Below, piece after piece: positions 7,944 through 17,258 of a stretch of 64,000 bases of DNA. A model generated the notes under the pieces. The model did not search any database, was not told the origin of the DNA, and saw only the letters and a list, made by a program, of their open reading frames with translations. This DNA is from Bradyrhizobium liaoningense (GTDB lineage Bacteria > Pseudomonadota > Alphaproteobacteria > Rhizobiales > Xanthobacteraceae). The stretch is taken from positions 62,001 to 126,000 of the forward strand of contig NZ_JAFCJS010000006.1 in NCBI RefSeq assembly GCF_018130825.1, in the 5' to 3' direction. Position numbers and translations under genes: made by a program. How positions within the stretch are numbered: position 1 is the stretch's first letter; the number at the start of each line of letters is the position of its first letter.

Positions 7944-9008
7944 GTGGCCGGGATGACAGCTGGTTCAAAGAGAGCGCGCGGCGGCAGCGGCCGTGTCAAG
8001 CTCGAGGAAGTTGCCCGCAAGGCCAATGTCTCGACCGCGACCGTTTCGCGTGCATTCAACGAGCCAGAGAAGGTCTCCGAAGAGGTCAGGCAGCGGGTCA
8101 AGGAGGCCGCACGCGCCCTGAACTGGATTCCGAATGCTGCCGGAAGGGCGCTTGCCTCGCGCAGGACGCATATCGCCGGGGCCATCATACCGACGCTTGA
8201 TAACGAAATATTTGCCCACCAGATCGGCGGCATGCAGAGCGTCTTCAGCGAACGCGGCTTCACGCTGTTCCTGGGCTGCTCGAACTATGATCCGGACGAA
8301 GGCTTGAAGCAGGCCGAAGCCATGCTTGCACGAGGCGTGGAAGCGCTTGCCGTAGTCGGTGAAAATCATCCCCCCGAGCTGTTCGATGCGCTCAATTCGC
8401 GCGGCATTCCTTACGTCGTGACATACTCCTACAACAAGCTGTCGCCGCATCCGTGCATCGGATTCGACAATCGCGCCGCCTTCAGTCGCATGACCGAGCA
8501 TCTGCTGTCGCTCGGCCACCGCCGGTTTGCGGCGATCTTTCAACCTGACACCAACAACGACCGCGTGAAGGCGAGGCTTCGCGGCATCAGCGAAGCGCTC
8601 GCCGCCGCCGGGCTGGAAATGGCCGCGCAGGATCTGATGATGGGGCCCTCGACGCTGGAGTTCGGCGCGGCAAGTTTTGCGAAATTGATGACGCAGGCGG
8701 TGCGGTCCCGGCCGACGGCGATCGTTTGCGGCAATGACAATCTGGCACTCGGTGCGCTGATGGCCGCGCGGGAATGCGGCCTGGAAGCGCCCAGGGATTT
8801 CTCGATTACCGGCTTCGACGATCTTGCGATTTCATCGCGCTTTTCTCCCGGGCTCACGACGATGAAGGTCGACAATCAGCAGATCGGCGTGCTCGCGGCC
8901 AACGAGCTCCTCGCCGTCATCGCAGGCCGGCAGGGCCGGGCGCAATCCCGGGAAGTCATGCCTGTTCTGAAAATCCGCGAAAGCGCCGGCGAGGCCAGGG
9001 GCCGCTGA
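7944..9008 (+). CDS. LacI-family transcriptional regulator
   Basis: The 354-residue protein begins with a GTG at 7944 (an ATG three codons in is an alternative). A LacI-type HTH spans about residues 18-40 (VKLEEVARKANVSTATVSRA), followed by the hinge LNWIPNAAGRALAS and a periplasmic-binding-protein-like effector domain ending in the usual dimerisation region. Family members bind CG-centred palindromes such as the site at 9082-9097 and release them when a sugar ligand binds. It is followed by genes for a sugar-binding protein, a PfkB kinase and a DapA-type aldolase, so it probably represses that set. Confidence 0.93.
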   Translation: MAGMTAGSKRARGGSGRVKLEEVARKANVSTATVSRAFNEPEKVSEEVRQRVKEAARALNWIPNAAGRALASRRTHIAGAIIPTLDNEIFAHQIGGMQSVFSERGFTLFLGCSNYDPDEGLKQAEAMLARGVEALAVVGENHPPELFDALNSRGIPYVVTYSYNKLSPHPCIGFDNRAAFSRMTEHLLSLGHRRFAAIFQPDTNNDRVKARLRGISEALAAAGLEMAAQDLMMGPSTLEFGAASFAKLMTQAVRSRPTAIVCGNDNLALGALMAARECGLEAPRDFSITGFDDLAISSRFSPGLTTMKVDNQQIGVLAANELLAVIAGRQGRAQSREVMPVLKIRESAGEARGR

Positions 9009-9069
9009 TCCCGCAAAGATAACGGACGCCCGTTCAAGAGCGCGCAAGGTCCGCCCGCACGGGAGCCGC

Positions 9070-9097
9070 TTGACAGTAGATATGTAAGCGCTTACAT
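9070..9097 (+). promoter_or_regulatory. Sigma-70-type promoter overlapped by the LacI operator
   Basis: TTGACA at 9070-9075 is a perfect -35 hexamer. After a 16-base spacer the weak -10 TTACAT (9092-9097) follows. The operator palindrome covers the spacer and -10, so a bound repressor would block RNA polymerase. The start codon of the binding-protein gene is at 9168. Confidence 0.6.
9082..9097. promoter_or_regulatory. Perfect LacI-family operator
   Basis: ATGTAAGCGCTTACAT is a perfect 16-base palindrome with a central CG, the form typical of LacI/GalR operators. It stands between the LacI-type gene and the sugar-binding-protein gene. Confidence 0.85.
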
Positions 9098-9167
9098 GAG
9101 CCCGTTTCAAGAACCATGAAAGCAACCGGCGGGCTCCTCGCCGGGATGGGACGGAGAGGAAACGACG

Positions 9168-10565
9168 ATGCGGAATAGCCTTTTGCGGTGGGCCAGAAAC
9201 TGTTCGATGGCGGTTTCTCTGCTCTTGCCGGTGATGGGAACGGCGAGCTCTGCTGCCGCCGAGGAGAAGCTCGTCGTCTGGTGGAACAAGGGCTACTACA
9301 AGGCCGAGGAAGACGCGCTGCTCGACGTCATCAAGAAGTTCGAGGCCAAGACCGGGGTCAAGGTCGAGCTGTCGCAATATGCGACGCAGGACATGATGCC
9401 GAAGCTGGTGGCTGCGCTCGATGCCGGCAGTCCGCCCGACGTCACCTATGCGGACACCTATCATTTCCAGGGCGCCGGCAAGTGGGCGTCCGAAGGCAAG
9501 CTGGTCGATCTCGGCTCGGTCCTCGCGCCGATCAAGGGCGAGTTCTCCCCGCAGTCGCTCGAAACGGTCATGCTGTACAACGACAAGACCAAGGCGAAGG
9601 CCTATTACGCCTTCCCGCTGAAGCAGGCGACGCTGCATCTGCACTATTGGAAGGACATGCTCGAGGAGGGAGGTCTCAAGGAGACCGACATCCCGAAGGA
9701 CTGGAAGGGCTTCTGGTCGTTCTGGTGCGACAAGGCGCAGCCGGCGGTGCGCAAGGCATCCGGCAAGCGCATCTACGGCATCGGCCATCCCATGGGCGTC
9801 GACGCCACCGACAGCTTCATCTCGTTCCTGGTGTTCATGGACGCCTACAACGTCGTGCTCGTTGACGACAACGGCAAGCTCCTGGTCGACGATCCCAAGG
9901 TGAAGGCGGGTCTCGTCGCCGCCATGAAGGACTACGTCGAGATCGCCGCGAAAGGCTGCACGCCGCAGTCGGCGACGAGCTGGAAGGACCCCGACAACAA
10001 CGTCGCCTTCCACAACAAGACGACGATCATGACGCACAATTCGACGGTCTCGCTCCCCGGCAAATGGCTGGACGATTCCAGCAACGAGACGCTCACCGCC
10101 GAACAGCGCGACGAGGCGAAGAAGAACTATTACGAGCGCATCCGCACCATGGTCTGGCCTAACAAGCCGGATGGCACGCCGGTCCACACTCGCGGGTCCG
10201 TGGTGGTCGGCCTGATCTTCGAGCAGGCCAAGAACAAGGATCGCGCCAAGGAGTTCGTCTCGTTCCTGCTGCGCGATGAAAATCTCCAGCCCTATATCGA
10301 AGGCGCGCTCGGCCGCTGGTTCCCAGTCAAGACCGCGGCACAGAAATCCGCCTTCTGGGACGGCGACGTGCATCGCCGCGCCGTGCGCGACCAGTTCTTC
10401 GCCGGCGTCGGCGGCTACGAGATGAGCAAGAACTACAAGTTCACCACTCTCAACAACGAGAACGTCTGGATGAAGGCCGTGAACGCCATCGTCACCAACA
10501 AGGTGCCGGTCGAAAAGGCCGTCGACGACATGATCGTGCGCATCAAGGAAGTGGCCGGCAACTGA
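9168..10565 (+). CDS. Sugar ABC transporter substrate-binding protein (family 1)
   Basis: The 465-residue protein has an N-terminal signal peptide (about residues 1-31, ending SSAAA) and the mature start EEKLVVWWNKGYY. It has the overall form of carbohydrate-binding proteins of the MalE/UgpB type, with FEAKTGVKVELSQY near the N-terminus. It would bind a sugar in the periplasm and hand it to an ABC permease. GGAGAGG lies just upstream of the ATG. No permease or ATPase gene follows; the next genes are a kinase and an aldolase. The transporter partners must be elsewhere, or the protein is an accessory receptor. Confidence 0.9.
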   Translation: MRNSLLRWARNCSMAVSLLLPVMGTASSAAAEEKLVVWWNKGYYKAEEDALLDVIKKFEAKTGVKVELSQYATQDMMPKLVAALDAGSPPDVTYADTYHFQGAGKWASEGKLVDLGSVLAPIKGEFSPQSLETVMLYNDKTKAKAYYAFPLKQATLHLHYWKDMLEEGGLKETDIPKDWKGFWSFWCDKAQPAVRKASGKRIYGIGHPMGVDATDSFISFLVFMDAYNVVLVDDNGKLLVDDPKVKAGLVAAMKDYVEIAAKGCTPQSATSWKDPDNNVAFHNKTTIMTHNSTVSLPGKWLDDSSNETLTAEQRDEAKKNYYERIRTMVWPNKPDGTPVHTRGSVVVGLIFEQAKNKDRAKEFVSFLLRDENLQPYIEGALGRWFPVKTAAQKSAFWDGDVHRRAVRDQFFAGVGGYEMSKNYKFTTLNNENVWMKAVNAIVTNKVPVEKAVDDMIVRIKEVAGN

Positions 10566-10584
10566 TCGCCACTCGCGACTGTTA

Positions 10585-10612
10585 CGCTCACGCGTCGCAA
10601 GGCGCGTGAGCG
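10585..10612 (+). terminator. Intergenic hairpin after the binding-protein gene
   Basis: CGCTCACGCG pairs with CGCGTGAGCG across an 8-base loop. No T-run follows, so it is either a weak terminator or an mRNA-stabilising hairpin that raises binding-protein expression relative to the downstream kinase gene. Confidence 0.5.
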
Positions 10613-10673
10613 GTTCGAGATCACCGTGTTTGAGATCACCGTACCTGCAGGCGAAGCTACGTGGAGATCGTGC

Positions 10674-11591
10674 ATGTCTCTGATCACCGTCTTCGGCTCC
10701 ATCAATGTCGACCTCGTCGCGGGTGTCGACGCAATTGCCAGACCCGGCGAGACAGTGCTCGCGACCGGCTACGTGACGCTCTGCGGCGGGAAGGGCGCCA
10801 ACCAGGCGGTCGCCGCCGCGCGCGTGTCGCCGCAGGGGCGGGTGGCCATGGTCGGCCGGATCGGACGTGATGGGTTCGGCCGGCTCTGCGTGGACAACCT
10901 CGCGGCCAACGGGGTCATCGTCGACCGCGTCGCGACAGGCACCGAGCCGACCGGGTGTGCCTTCATCACCGTCAGTGCCGACGGCGAGAATGCCATTACG
11001 GTCGCGAGCGGTGCCAATGGATATCTCACGGCGGACGCGATACCGGCGGCCGAACTTTCCTCGACGACGACGACCCTCGTCCTTCAGATGGAGGTCCCGC
11101 TTCAGGCCTCGCTCAGCGCTGCGCGCGCCGTCCGCAAGGCGGGAGGTCGCGTGATCTGGAATCTCGCGCCCGTGCCGGAGCGGCTCAGCACGGACGATCT
11201 GCGTTCGCTTCTTGCCGTGACCAGCGTTCTCGTCGTGAACGAGCACGAGGCCCGTGTTGCTGCGCTGCGGCTCGGCTGGAGCGGCGAAAGTTTTGAGGAG
11301 GCCGCCGCCCTGCTCGCGACCACCGGCGGCGTGACCTGCATCGTGACCGCGGGACCGTTGGGTGCGCGCGCGTTTCATCCGGATGGCACGCGCCTCGCCG
11401 TTTCGGCCGAGCGGATCATCCCGATCGACACGACCGGGGCGGGCGACACGTTCGTCGGCATCCTGGCGGCAGGACTCGACGAGGAGCGTGGCTGGAATGA
11501 AGTGCTTGCCCGCGCGTGCCGCGGCGCCTCGCTGGCCTGCCTTGCACATGGCGCACAGCGCGGCATGCCCACTGCCGAGGCCCTCTCGTGA
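10674..11591 (+). CDS. PfkB-family sugar kinase, ribokinase-like
   Basis: The 305-residue protein starts at ATG 10674 with GGAG upstream. It opens with the PfkB signature VFGSINVDLVA and has GGKGANQAVAAARV near residue 40 and the catalytic anion-hole motif DTTGAGDTFVG near residue 260. The layout is that of ribokinase, which phosphorylates D-ribose with ATP. Related kinases act on deoxyribose, 2-keto-3-deoxygluconate and other sugars. Lying between a sugar-binding protein and a DapA-type aldolase, it probably phosphorylates the imported sugar or its keto-acid derivative. Confidence 0.88.
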   Translation: MSLITVFGSINVDLVAGVDAIARPGETVLATGYVTLCGGKGANQAVAAARVSPQGRVAMVGRIGRDGFGRLCVDNLAANGVIVDRVATGTEPTGCAFITVSADGENAITVASGANGYLTADAIPAAELSSTTTTLVLQMEVPLQASLSAARAVRKAGGRVIWNLAPVPERLSTDDLRSLLAVTSVLVVNEHEARVAALRLGWSGESFEEAAALLATTGGVTCIVTAGPLGARAFHPDGTRLAVSAERIIPIDTTGAGDTFVGILAAGLDEERGWNEVLARACRGASLACLAHGAQRGMPTAEALS

Positions 11592-11662
11592 GGACCTGCG
11601 CGCGTATCCCTTTGCGACGGGCTCTCGCCTGTCATCGATTTCAACGTTGTTGGAGCTGACTT

Positions 11663-12595
11663 GTGACTGCAACCATCAAAGGCATCATTCCGGTGATGCT
11701 GACGCCGTTCACCGAAGCGAACGCGATCGACTATGCGGGCCTGGAAAACCTCATCGAATGGTACATTGCCAATGGCGCCGATGCGCTGTTCGCCGTGGCC
11801 CAGTCGAGCGAGATGCAGTTCCTGAACCTCGATGAGCGCATCGCGCTGGCGCGTTTCGTCGCCCGAACGGCAGCCGGCAGGGTGCCCGTCATTGCCTCGG
11901 GCCACGTCAGTGAATCGCGCGAGGATCAGGTGACCGAGCTGACCTCCATCGCCAAAACCGGCGTGGACGGACTGGTCCTGGTGACGAACCGGTTCGATCC
12001 GAAGGGGCAGGGCGGCGCCGTCTTCATGGACAATCTGCGCCATCTGCTCGGCGCGCTCCCCGCCGGCCTTCCTCTCGGTCTCTACGAATGCCCCGCGCCG
12101 TTCCGCCGGCTCCTATCCGACGACGAACTGGCGTTCTGTGCCGAGAGCGGACGGTTCGCGATTCTCAAGGATGTGTCCTGCGACCTCGACACCGTGAAGC
12201 GCCGCGTGACGCTGACGAAAAACTCCTCGCTCGCGATCGTCAACGCCAATGCGGCGATCGCCTTTGACGCCATGAGAAGCGGATCCGCCGGCTTCACCGG
12301 CGTGTTCACGAACTTCCACCCCGATCTCTACAAATGGCTGTTGACCGACAGCTCGCGGCATCCGGCGCTGGCCGACGATCTCTCCGTCTACCTCGCGCTC
12401 GCGGCCATGGCCGAGCCGATGGGCTATCCCAAGCTCGCAAAACTGTACCATCAGAGGCTCGGCACGTTCGCATGCGTCCACAGCCGGGCCGTCGACTTCG
12501 ACATCCGCGAGCGGTTCTGGGCGCTCGACGCGCTGCTCGACAAGATCATGCAGGGTCAGGCGAGCTTCCGTGCGAGGATTGCGGCCGCGGGCTGA
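11663..12595 (+). CDS. DapA/NanA-superfamily aldolase or dehydratase
   Basis: The 310-residue TIM-barrel protein starts with GTG at 11663. The Schiff-base lysine is K169 (AILKDVS) and the conserved tyrosine is Y141 (GLYECP). The usual GTTGE/GSTGE loop is replaced by AQSSE (46-50). This suggests a sugar-acid lyase, such as a 2-keto-3-deoxy-acid aldolase, rather than dihydrodipicolinate synthase. It ends the LacI-controlled set after the binding protein and PfkB kinase, which supports catabolism of a sugar or uronate. The exact substrate is unknown. Confidence 0.87.
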   Translation: MTATIKGIIPVMLTPFTEANAIDYAGLENLIEWYIANGADALFAVAQSSEMQFLNLDERIALARFVARTAAGRVPVIASGHVSESREDQVTELTSIAKTGVDGLVLVTNRFDPKGQGGAVFMDNLRHLLGALPAGLPLGLYECPAPFRRLLSDDELAFCAESGRFAILKDVSCDLDTVKRRVTLTKNSSLAIVNANAAIAFDAMRSGSAGFTGVFTNFHPDLYKWLLTDSSRHPALADDLSVYLALAAMAEPMGYPKLAKLYHQRLGTFACVHSRAVDFDIRERFWALDALLDKIMQGQASFRARIAAAG

Positions 12596-12643
12596 TCAGA
12601 AACGATGTGATCGGTGGCTCGACCGTTTTTGCCGCTTCGGCCG

Positions 12644-14227
12644 CTATGCGAAATCGGCGAGCTCGCCACTCAGGCCGGCCTTGCGTAAGCCGTCGAGGAA
12701 ATGGTCGCGGTCGGTGGGATCTCTGTACCTGGCGGCGCGTATCCGGGCGAGTTCGAGCGTGTTGACCGGCAGCGCCTCGCCACGCTCGCTCAATTCCAGA
12801 CCTCGCTCTCGAATGAATGCACGCACCTCGATGTCCGCCTCACTCAGTCGATCGGTTTGCGCGTAGCACGCCGCAAGCAGCGCGTGGGACCAGCGATCAC
12901 TCGATCGCGCTTCCCTGAGCACCTTGATCGCCTGTTCGTAGTCGCGCGCCGAATAGAGCGCCAGCGCGTGATACCAATGGTAGATGTTGGGTGGAAACGG
13001 GTTGAGCTGCTTGGCCGATCTGATCCATGTGAGCGCTTCCCGCCAATGTCCCCAGTAGACCAGGATATTGGCAAACGCGGCGGCGACGTCGGCATCGTTC
13101 GGGTTGAGTGCCAGAGCCCGCTTGAAGTGAGTTTCGGCCTCCTGGTCACGGTTCTGCAGGAAAAGAAGCTGGGCGAAGACGCCGTGCGACCAGGCATCAT
13201 TCTCATCGAGGTCGAGCGCGATCTCGACCGCGCGACGCGCGTCATCCAGCGAAGGCGCGGCGGGTGATTCCAGAAACGCGGCGCAGACGATCGTCCAGGC
13301 GATATTGGCGTGAGCGCGTGCATACGCTGGATCGAACTCCACGGCTCTTGTGAAGCAACCCTTCGCCTCATCCATACTTGTTACGGTCAACTGACGCCAT
13401 CGCTCGTTCCCCAACAAGACGAGATCGTAGGCCGTGATGTTCGAGGTCTGCTTGCCTCTTGCGATCTCGCGGCCCGCGTTCTCGACACGGCCGGGTAGCG
13501 CCGAGACGATCCTGCCGACGATCTCGTCCTGGATGGCGAATATGTCTTCGATCTCGCGGTCGTAGCGCTCCGTCCAAAGGGTGAAGCCGCTCACGGCATC
13601 CAGAAGCTGGACGGTCACCCGCACCCGTTTTTCGATCCGGCGTGCGCTCCCTTCCACCAGATATCGTACGCCGAGCTGGCGGCCGATCTCTCTGATGTCG
13701 GACGTCCTGGCGCGGTAGACGAAGCTGGAATGGCGGGCCACGACGAAGAGCGACCGGAAACGCGACAATTCCGTAATCACGTCTTCCGTGACTCCGTCGG
13801 AAAAGTAGTCCTGAGCCGGATCGCCGCTCAAGTTCGAAAACGGCAGCACGGCGATCGATGGCTTTTCGGAGGGAGTAGACGGGAGCAACGTTTGCCGGCT
13901 GCCATCGAACAGGGCTGCGGCTGGCGGGCCGACGTAACGGTAACCGCGGCGCGGCAGGGTCTCGATCCAACTGCTGCCGCCTTCGACGTCTGCAAACGTC
14001 CGGCGCAGCGCCGCTATCTGTACGGTCAGATTACTTTCCTCGACGGCGAGTCCCGGCCAGGCCGCTTCCATCAGCGCGTCCTTGGCGACCGGCTTTCCAG
14101 CCTGCTCCAGCAGCAGCCGAAGCAGTGCGATCGCGCGTCCGCCGAGAGCAACCGGCTCGGCGTCGCGAAACAGCGTGCCGGCGTCTGTCTCGAGACGAAA
14201 GGGACCAAAATCGTAGATCGTCGCCAT
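12644..14227 (-). CDS. Winged-helix regulator with TolB-like and TPR domains (CadC-like)
   Basis: The 527-residue protein starts with an OmpR/PhoB-type winged helix (about 1-100, with WIETLPRRGYRYVG at its end). A TolB N-terminal/FlgO-like segment follows (about 125-250; PSIAVLPFSNLSGDPAQDYFSD begins it), then TPR repeats (about 260-510). No transmembrane segment is clear, so unlike CadC it is probably soluble. The family often acts as one-component regulators with unknown ligands. It is divergent from the flavin oxidase gene, with 114 bases between the starts, so it may control that gene. Confidence 0.85.
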   Translation of the reverse strand: MATIYDFGPFRLETDAGTLFRDAEPVALGGRAIALLRLLLEQAGKPVAKDALMEAAWPGLAVEESNLTVQIAALRRTFADVEGGSSWIETLPRRGYRYVGPPAAALFDGSRQTLLPSTPSEKPSIAVLPFSNLSGDPAQDYFSDGVTEDVITELSRFRSLFVVARHSSFVYRARTSDIREIGRQLGVRYLVEGSARRIEKRVRVTVQLLDAVSGFTLWTERYDREIEDIFAIQDEIVGRIVSALPGRVENAGREIARGKQTSNITAYDLVLLGNERWRQLTVTSMDEAKGCFTRAVEFDPAYARAHANIAWTIVCAAFLESPAAPSLDDARRAVEIALDLDENDAWSHGVFAQLLFLQNRDQEAETHFKRALALNPNDADVAAAFANILVYWGHWREALTWIRSAKQLNPFPPNIYHWYHALALYSARDYEQAIKVLREARSSDRWSHALLAACYAQTDRLSEADIEVRAFIRERGLELSERGEALPVNTLELARIRAARYRDPTDRDHFLDGLRKAGLSGELADFA

Positions 14228-14341
14228 GGCCTAGAGACACCATTTTTGGCGAAATTTGCAACTTTTTCCGATCGGATTCAGGAAACGATCCGGCGCTCCG
14301 TGAGACCATGGCATGGGCAGTGGCGGCGAGGAGCAAATCGG

Positions 14342-15733
14342 ATGGAGCAGCGGCAGCCAGACGACGACTTGATGGGCAAATCGGACTCCGAACCCTGGTC
14401 CGCCCCACAGGCGCGGCTCAAGGGCAAGGTGGTCTTCAAGGGGGACGCCGGCTACGACGAGGCGCGCAAGGTCTGGAATGGCGCCATCGACAAGAAGCCG
14501 GCCGTGATCGTCTACTGCGCGGATGCGCAGGATGTGGTCGAGGCCGTGTCGTTCGCGAGATCCCGCACGTTCCCGGTGGCCGTTCGCAGCGGAGGCCACA
14601 ATGTCGCTGGCCTCTCGGTCTGTGACGACGGCATGGTCATCGACCTGTCGCGGATGAAGCGCATCGAGGTCGATCCGGTCCGTCGCACCGCGCGCGCAGA
14701 GGCAGGCCTCGATCTCGGCGAGTTCGATCGTGCCACGCAGGCGCACGGTCTGGCGACCACCATGGGAGTCAACAGCGATACCGGCATCGCCGGGCTCACG
14801 CTCGGCGGCGGCTTCGGCAAGCTCGGGCGAAAATACGGACTGACCTGCGACAACCTGATTGCCGCCGAAGTGGTGACGGCCGATGGAAAGATCCTGAGGG
14901 CCAGCGCGACCGAACACCCCGACCTGTTCTGGGGCCTTCGAGGCGGCGGCGGCAACTTCGGCATCGTGACTGCGTTCGAATACCGACTCCATTCCATCGG
15001 TACCTCATTGCTCGTTGCGTCGGCGCTTCATCCTTTCGATCAGGCGCGCGAGGCCATGCGGTTCTACGATGAATTCGCCCGCAACGCTGCCGACGAGGTC
15101 AACGTCGATGCTGCCCTCGTGACGCTTCCGTCGGGAGATCGATACTTCAGCATCTCCGGCTGCTATGTCGGCTCGCATCATGACGGCGAGCAAGCGCTTT
15201 CACCGATCATCAAGTTCGGCTCGCCCGTCGAGACCCGCCTCGCAAGCGTTCCCTATCTCGAGATTCAGTCGGGCGGCGATGCCCTGTTTCCGCGGGGACG
15301 CCGCTACTACTGGAAGGCGCAGTTCCTGCGCGAGGTCCGTGCGGGTGCGATCGACGCGCTGCTCGACGCCTATGCGAGCGCGCCGAACACGTCGTCGCTA
15401 TTGGTCTTCCAGCACGTCGGCGGCGCAATTGCGCGCGTTCCGGCATCCGACTCGCCCTACGCAAACCGCGATGCAGCGTTCGACTGCTTCCCGGTCGCGA
15501 TCTGGGATGATCCGGCCGACGACGACGCGAACATGCATTGGGCGCGCGAACTGTGGAGCGCGGTCAGGCCCTATTCGACCGGCGGCGTCTACGCGAACAA
15601 TCTCGGCGAGGAGGGCGAGGATCGTGTTCGCGACGCCTATGGCGAGAACTATCCGCGCTTGGCCGCGCTCAAGACCAAGTATGATCCGACCAATTTCTTC
15701 CGCCTGAACCAGAATATCAAGCCGACGGCGTAG
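14342..15733 (+). CDS. FAD-linked oxidase, berberine-bridge (BBE) type
   Basis: The 463-residue protein starts at ATG 14342, with GAGGAG about ten bases upstream. The FAD-binding PCMH domain has RSGGHNVAG, whose His is the 8-alpha-histidyl FAD site, and GLTCDNL, whose Cys matches the 6-S-cysteinyl site. Bicovalent FAD is therefore likely. The BBE C-terminal motif appears as NFFRLNQNI. Such enzymes oxidise sugars, alcohols or natural products with O2 or another acceptor. No signal peptide is seen. Neighbours are a regulator, an MFS carrier and a glycosyltransferase, which suggests handling of a secondary metabolite or xenobiotic. Confidence 0.9.
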   Translation: MEQRQPDDDLMGKSDSEPWSAPQARLKGKVVFKGDAGYDEARKVWNGAIDKKPAVIVYCADAQDVVEAVSFARSRTFPVAVRSGGHNVAGLSVCDDGMVIDLSRMKRIEVDPVRRTARAEAGLDLGEFDRATQAHGLATTMGVNSDTGIAGLTLGGGFGKLGRKYGLTCDNLIAAEVVTADGKILRASATEHPDLFWGLRGGGGNFGIVTAFEYRLHSIGTSLLVASALHPFDQAREAMRFYDEFARNAADEVNVDAALVTLPSGDRYFSISGCYVGSHHDGEQALSPIIKFGSPVETRLASVPYLEIQSGGDALFPRGRRYYWKAQFLREVRAGAIDALLDAYASAPNTSSLLVFQHVGGAIARVPASDSPYANRDAAFDCFPVAIWDDPADDDANMHWARELWSAVRPYSTGGVYANNLGEEGEDRVRDAYGENYPRLAALKTKYDPTNFFRLNQNIKPTA

Positions 15734-15918
15734 TTCATGGCATCGGGGAGAAGCCAAATGCGAAGCCCGCTGGCCATCCTTGCTGCTCTGTCCGTCGCGC
15801 GTGCTCACGGCGGCAGATGCGCCCGATCGGGGTGCATTGCCGCAGCAAGTTGAGAGGGGTTGCGGGGAGCAGACCGGGACCTGCCGGCAGCGGGTATGCG
15901 CCGACGACCGCCTGCGCC

Positions 15919-17169
15919 TCAGGATCCCGTGGGGCTCCGGATCGCCGTGCCGGCATCGATCGCCCGCGACTGCAAACGACGGTCGGCGGGACGCGCGACG
16001 AGAAGATAAAGGCCCAAAGCGAGGAGCGACGACGCAGCCATGACCGCCGTCATCGACAGCGCGGTCCGTCCGTCGAAACGCGCCGCCACCAGTCCGCTCG
16101 ATACCGCACCTGCGATCAGTTGAACGCTCCCGGCAGCCGCGCTGACGGCGCCGGCGATGTCGGGGAGGTGCTGCATCGTCGCGCTCATCACGTTCGGCAC
16201 GCTCAGTCCGAAGCCGAGCGCCACCGCCATCAAGAGCACGACGACGAGCGCCGTGGGCATCCAGCCGGCCGACGTCATCGCGAGCAGGGCGACGCTGGCC
16301 GCCGACGACAGCGTCAGCCCGGTCGCGAGCATGTGGCTGGAGGATATCCCGCGCCGGCCGAGCTGGCCGTCGACGAAGGCGCCGGCCATCACGGACGCCG
16401 AGCAGGCACTGAAGATCAGTCCGTATTGCGCGGGCGAGAGCCCGACGGCGCCGACGAAGAACAGCGATGCGCCCGTGACGTAGGCAAACACCGTCGCGCC
16501 GCCCGCGGCGCCGACCAGGATGAAAGGCAACGAAACCGGATGCGTCAGCACTCGGCGGTAGCTGTCGGTCACGGCGGACGGGATCAGGCGTGCGGAAGGT
16601 GCGATCGTCGCGGTCTCGGCGAAGCGAAACATCACCACCACCAGCAGCATCGCGCCGATCGCGGTCTGGGCCGCATAGATCGATCGCCAGCCGGCCGCCG
16701 CCAGCAGGGCGGCGCCGGCCGTCGGCGCGATGACGGTCGCGACGTTGACCGCGACCATGACGTTGGCGATCTTGCCGCGTGCGGCGTCGCCGTCGAACAG
16801 ATCGCGGATGATGGCGAAGGTCGTGGCCGTCGCCGCAGCGCCGATTCCCTGGAAGAAGCGGCACACGAGCAGAAGCGGCAGCGAGGTGGCAAGCGCACAA
16901 CTGATGCTGGCGGCGATGAACAGCGCGAGGCCGAATGCCAGGACCGGCTTGCGGCCGAGGCGGTCGGAGACCGGTCCGTAGATCAGCGGCGCCGTGGCGA
17001 GGCTGAGCATGAAGGCGCTCATCGTCAGGCCGACGTCCGAGGCGCTCGCGCCCAGCGTGGCCCCGGTGGCTGCCAGTGCCGGCAGGTTGATGTCGATGCC
17101 GGAATACGGCACGGCCGCGAGAGCGCCGAGCAGCACCGTGAATGCGAAGGAGTGCGGTTCGATCCGCAT
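15919..17169 (-). CDS. MFS multidrug-type efflux carrier, Bcr/CflA-like
   Basis: The 416-residue protein has about twelve hydrophobic segments. Loop 2-3 carries GPVSDRLGRKPVL, the MFS motif A, and helix 4-5 carries RFFQGIGAAA as in drug:H+ antiporters. IDINLPAL in helix 1 is typical of the Bcr/CflA family (DHA1). It lies 89 bases after the glycosyltransferase gene on the same strand, so the two may be co-transcribed, coupling glycosylation of a small molecule with export. The convergent gap to the BBE oxidase gene (15734-15918) shows nothing distinct. Confidence 0.9.
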   Translation of the reverse strand: MRIEPHSFAFTVLLGALAAVPYSGIDINLPALAATGATLGASASDVGLTMSAFMLSLATAPLIYGPVSDRLGRKPVLAFGLALFIAASISCALATSLPLLLVCRFFQGIGAAATATTFAIIRDLFDGDAARGKIANVMVAVNVATVIAPTAGAALLAAAGWRSIYAAQTAIGAMLLVVVMFRFAETATIAPSARLIPSAVTDSYRRVLTHPVSLPFILVGAAGGATVFAYVTGASLFFVGAVGLSPAQYGLIFSACSASVMAGAFVDGQLGRRGISSSHMLATGLTLSSAASVALLAMTSAGWMPTALVVVLLMAVALGFGLSVPNVMSATMQHLPDIAGAVSAAAGSVQLIAGAVSSGLVAARFDGRTALSMTAVMAASSLLALGLYLLVARPADRRLQSRAIDAGTAIRSPTGS

Positions 17170-17258
17170 GGACGACTATCCGAAGGCGTGTGGCGAAGTT
17201 TCACGAGGCGCTGGAGCGCAGTCGCGCCGCGCTCCATCATTCCATCAGGCGGCGGCGA

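Noticed and set aside
8832..11672. Very long (946-codon) minus-strand open frame opposite the LacI module
   Set aside because: It spans three well-supported plus-strand genes and has the antisense composition; no domain is recognisable.
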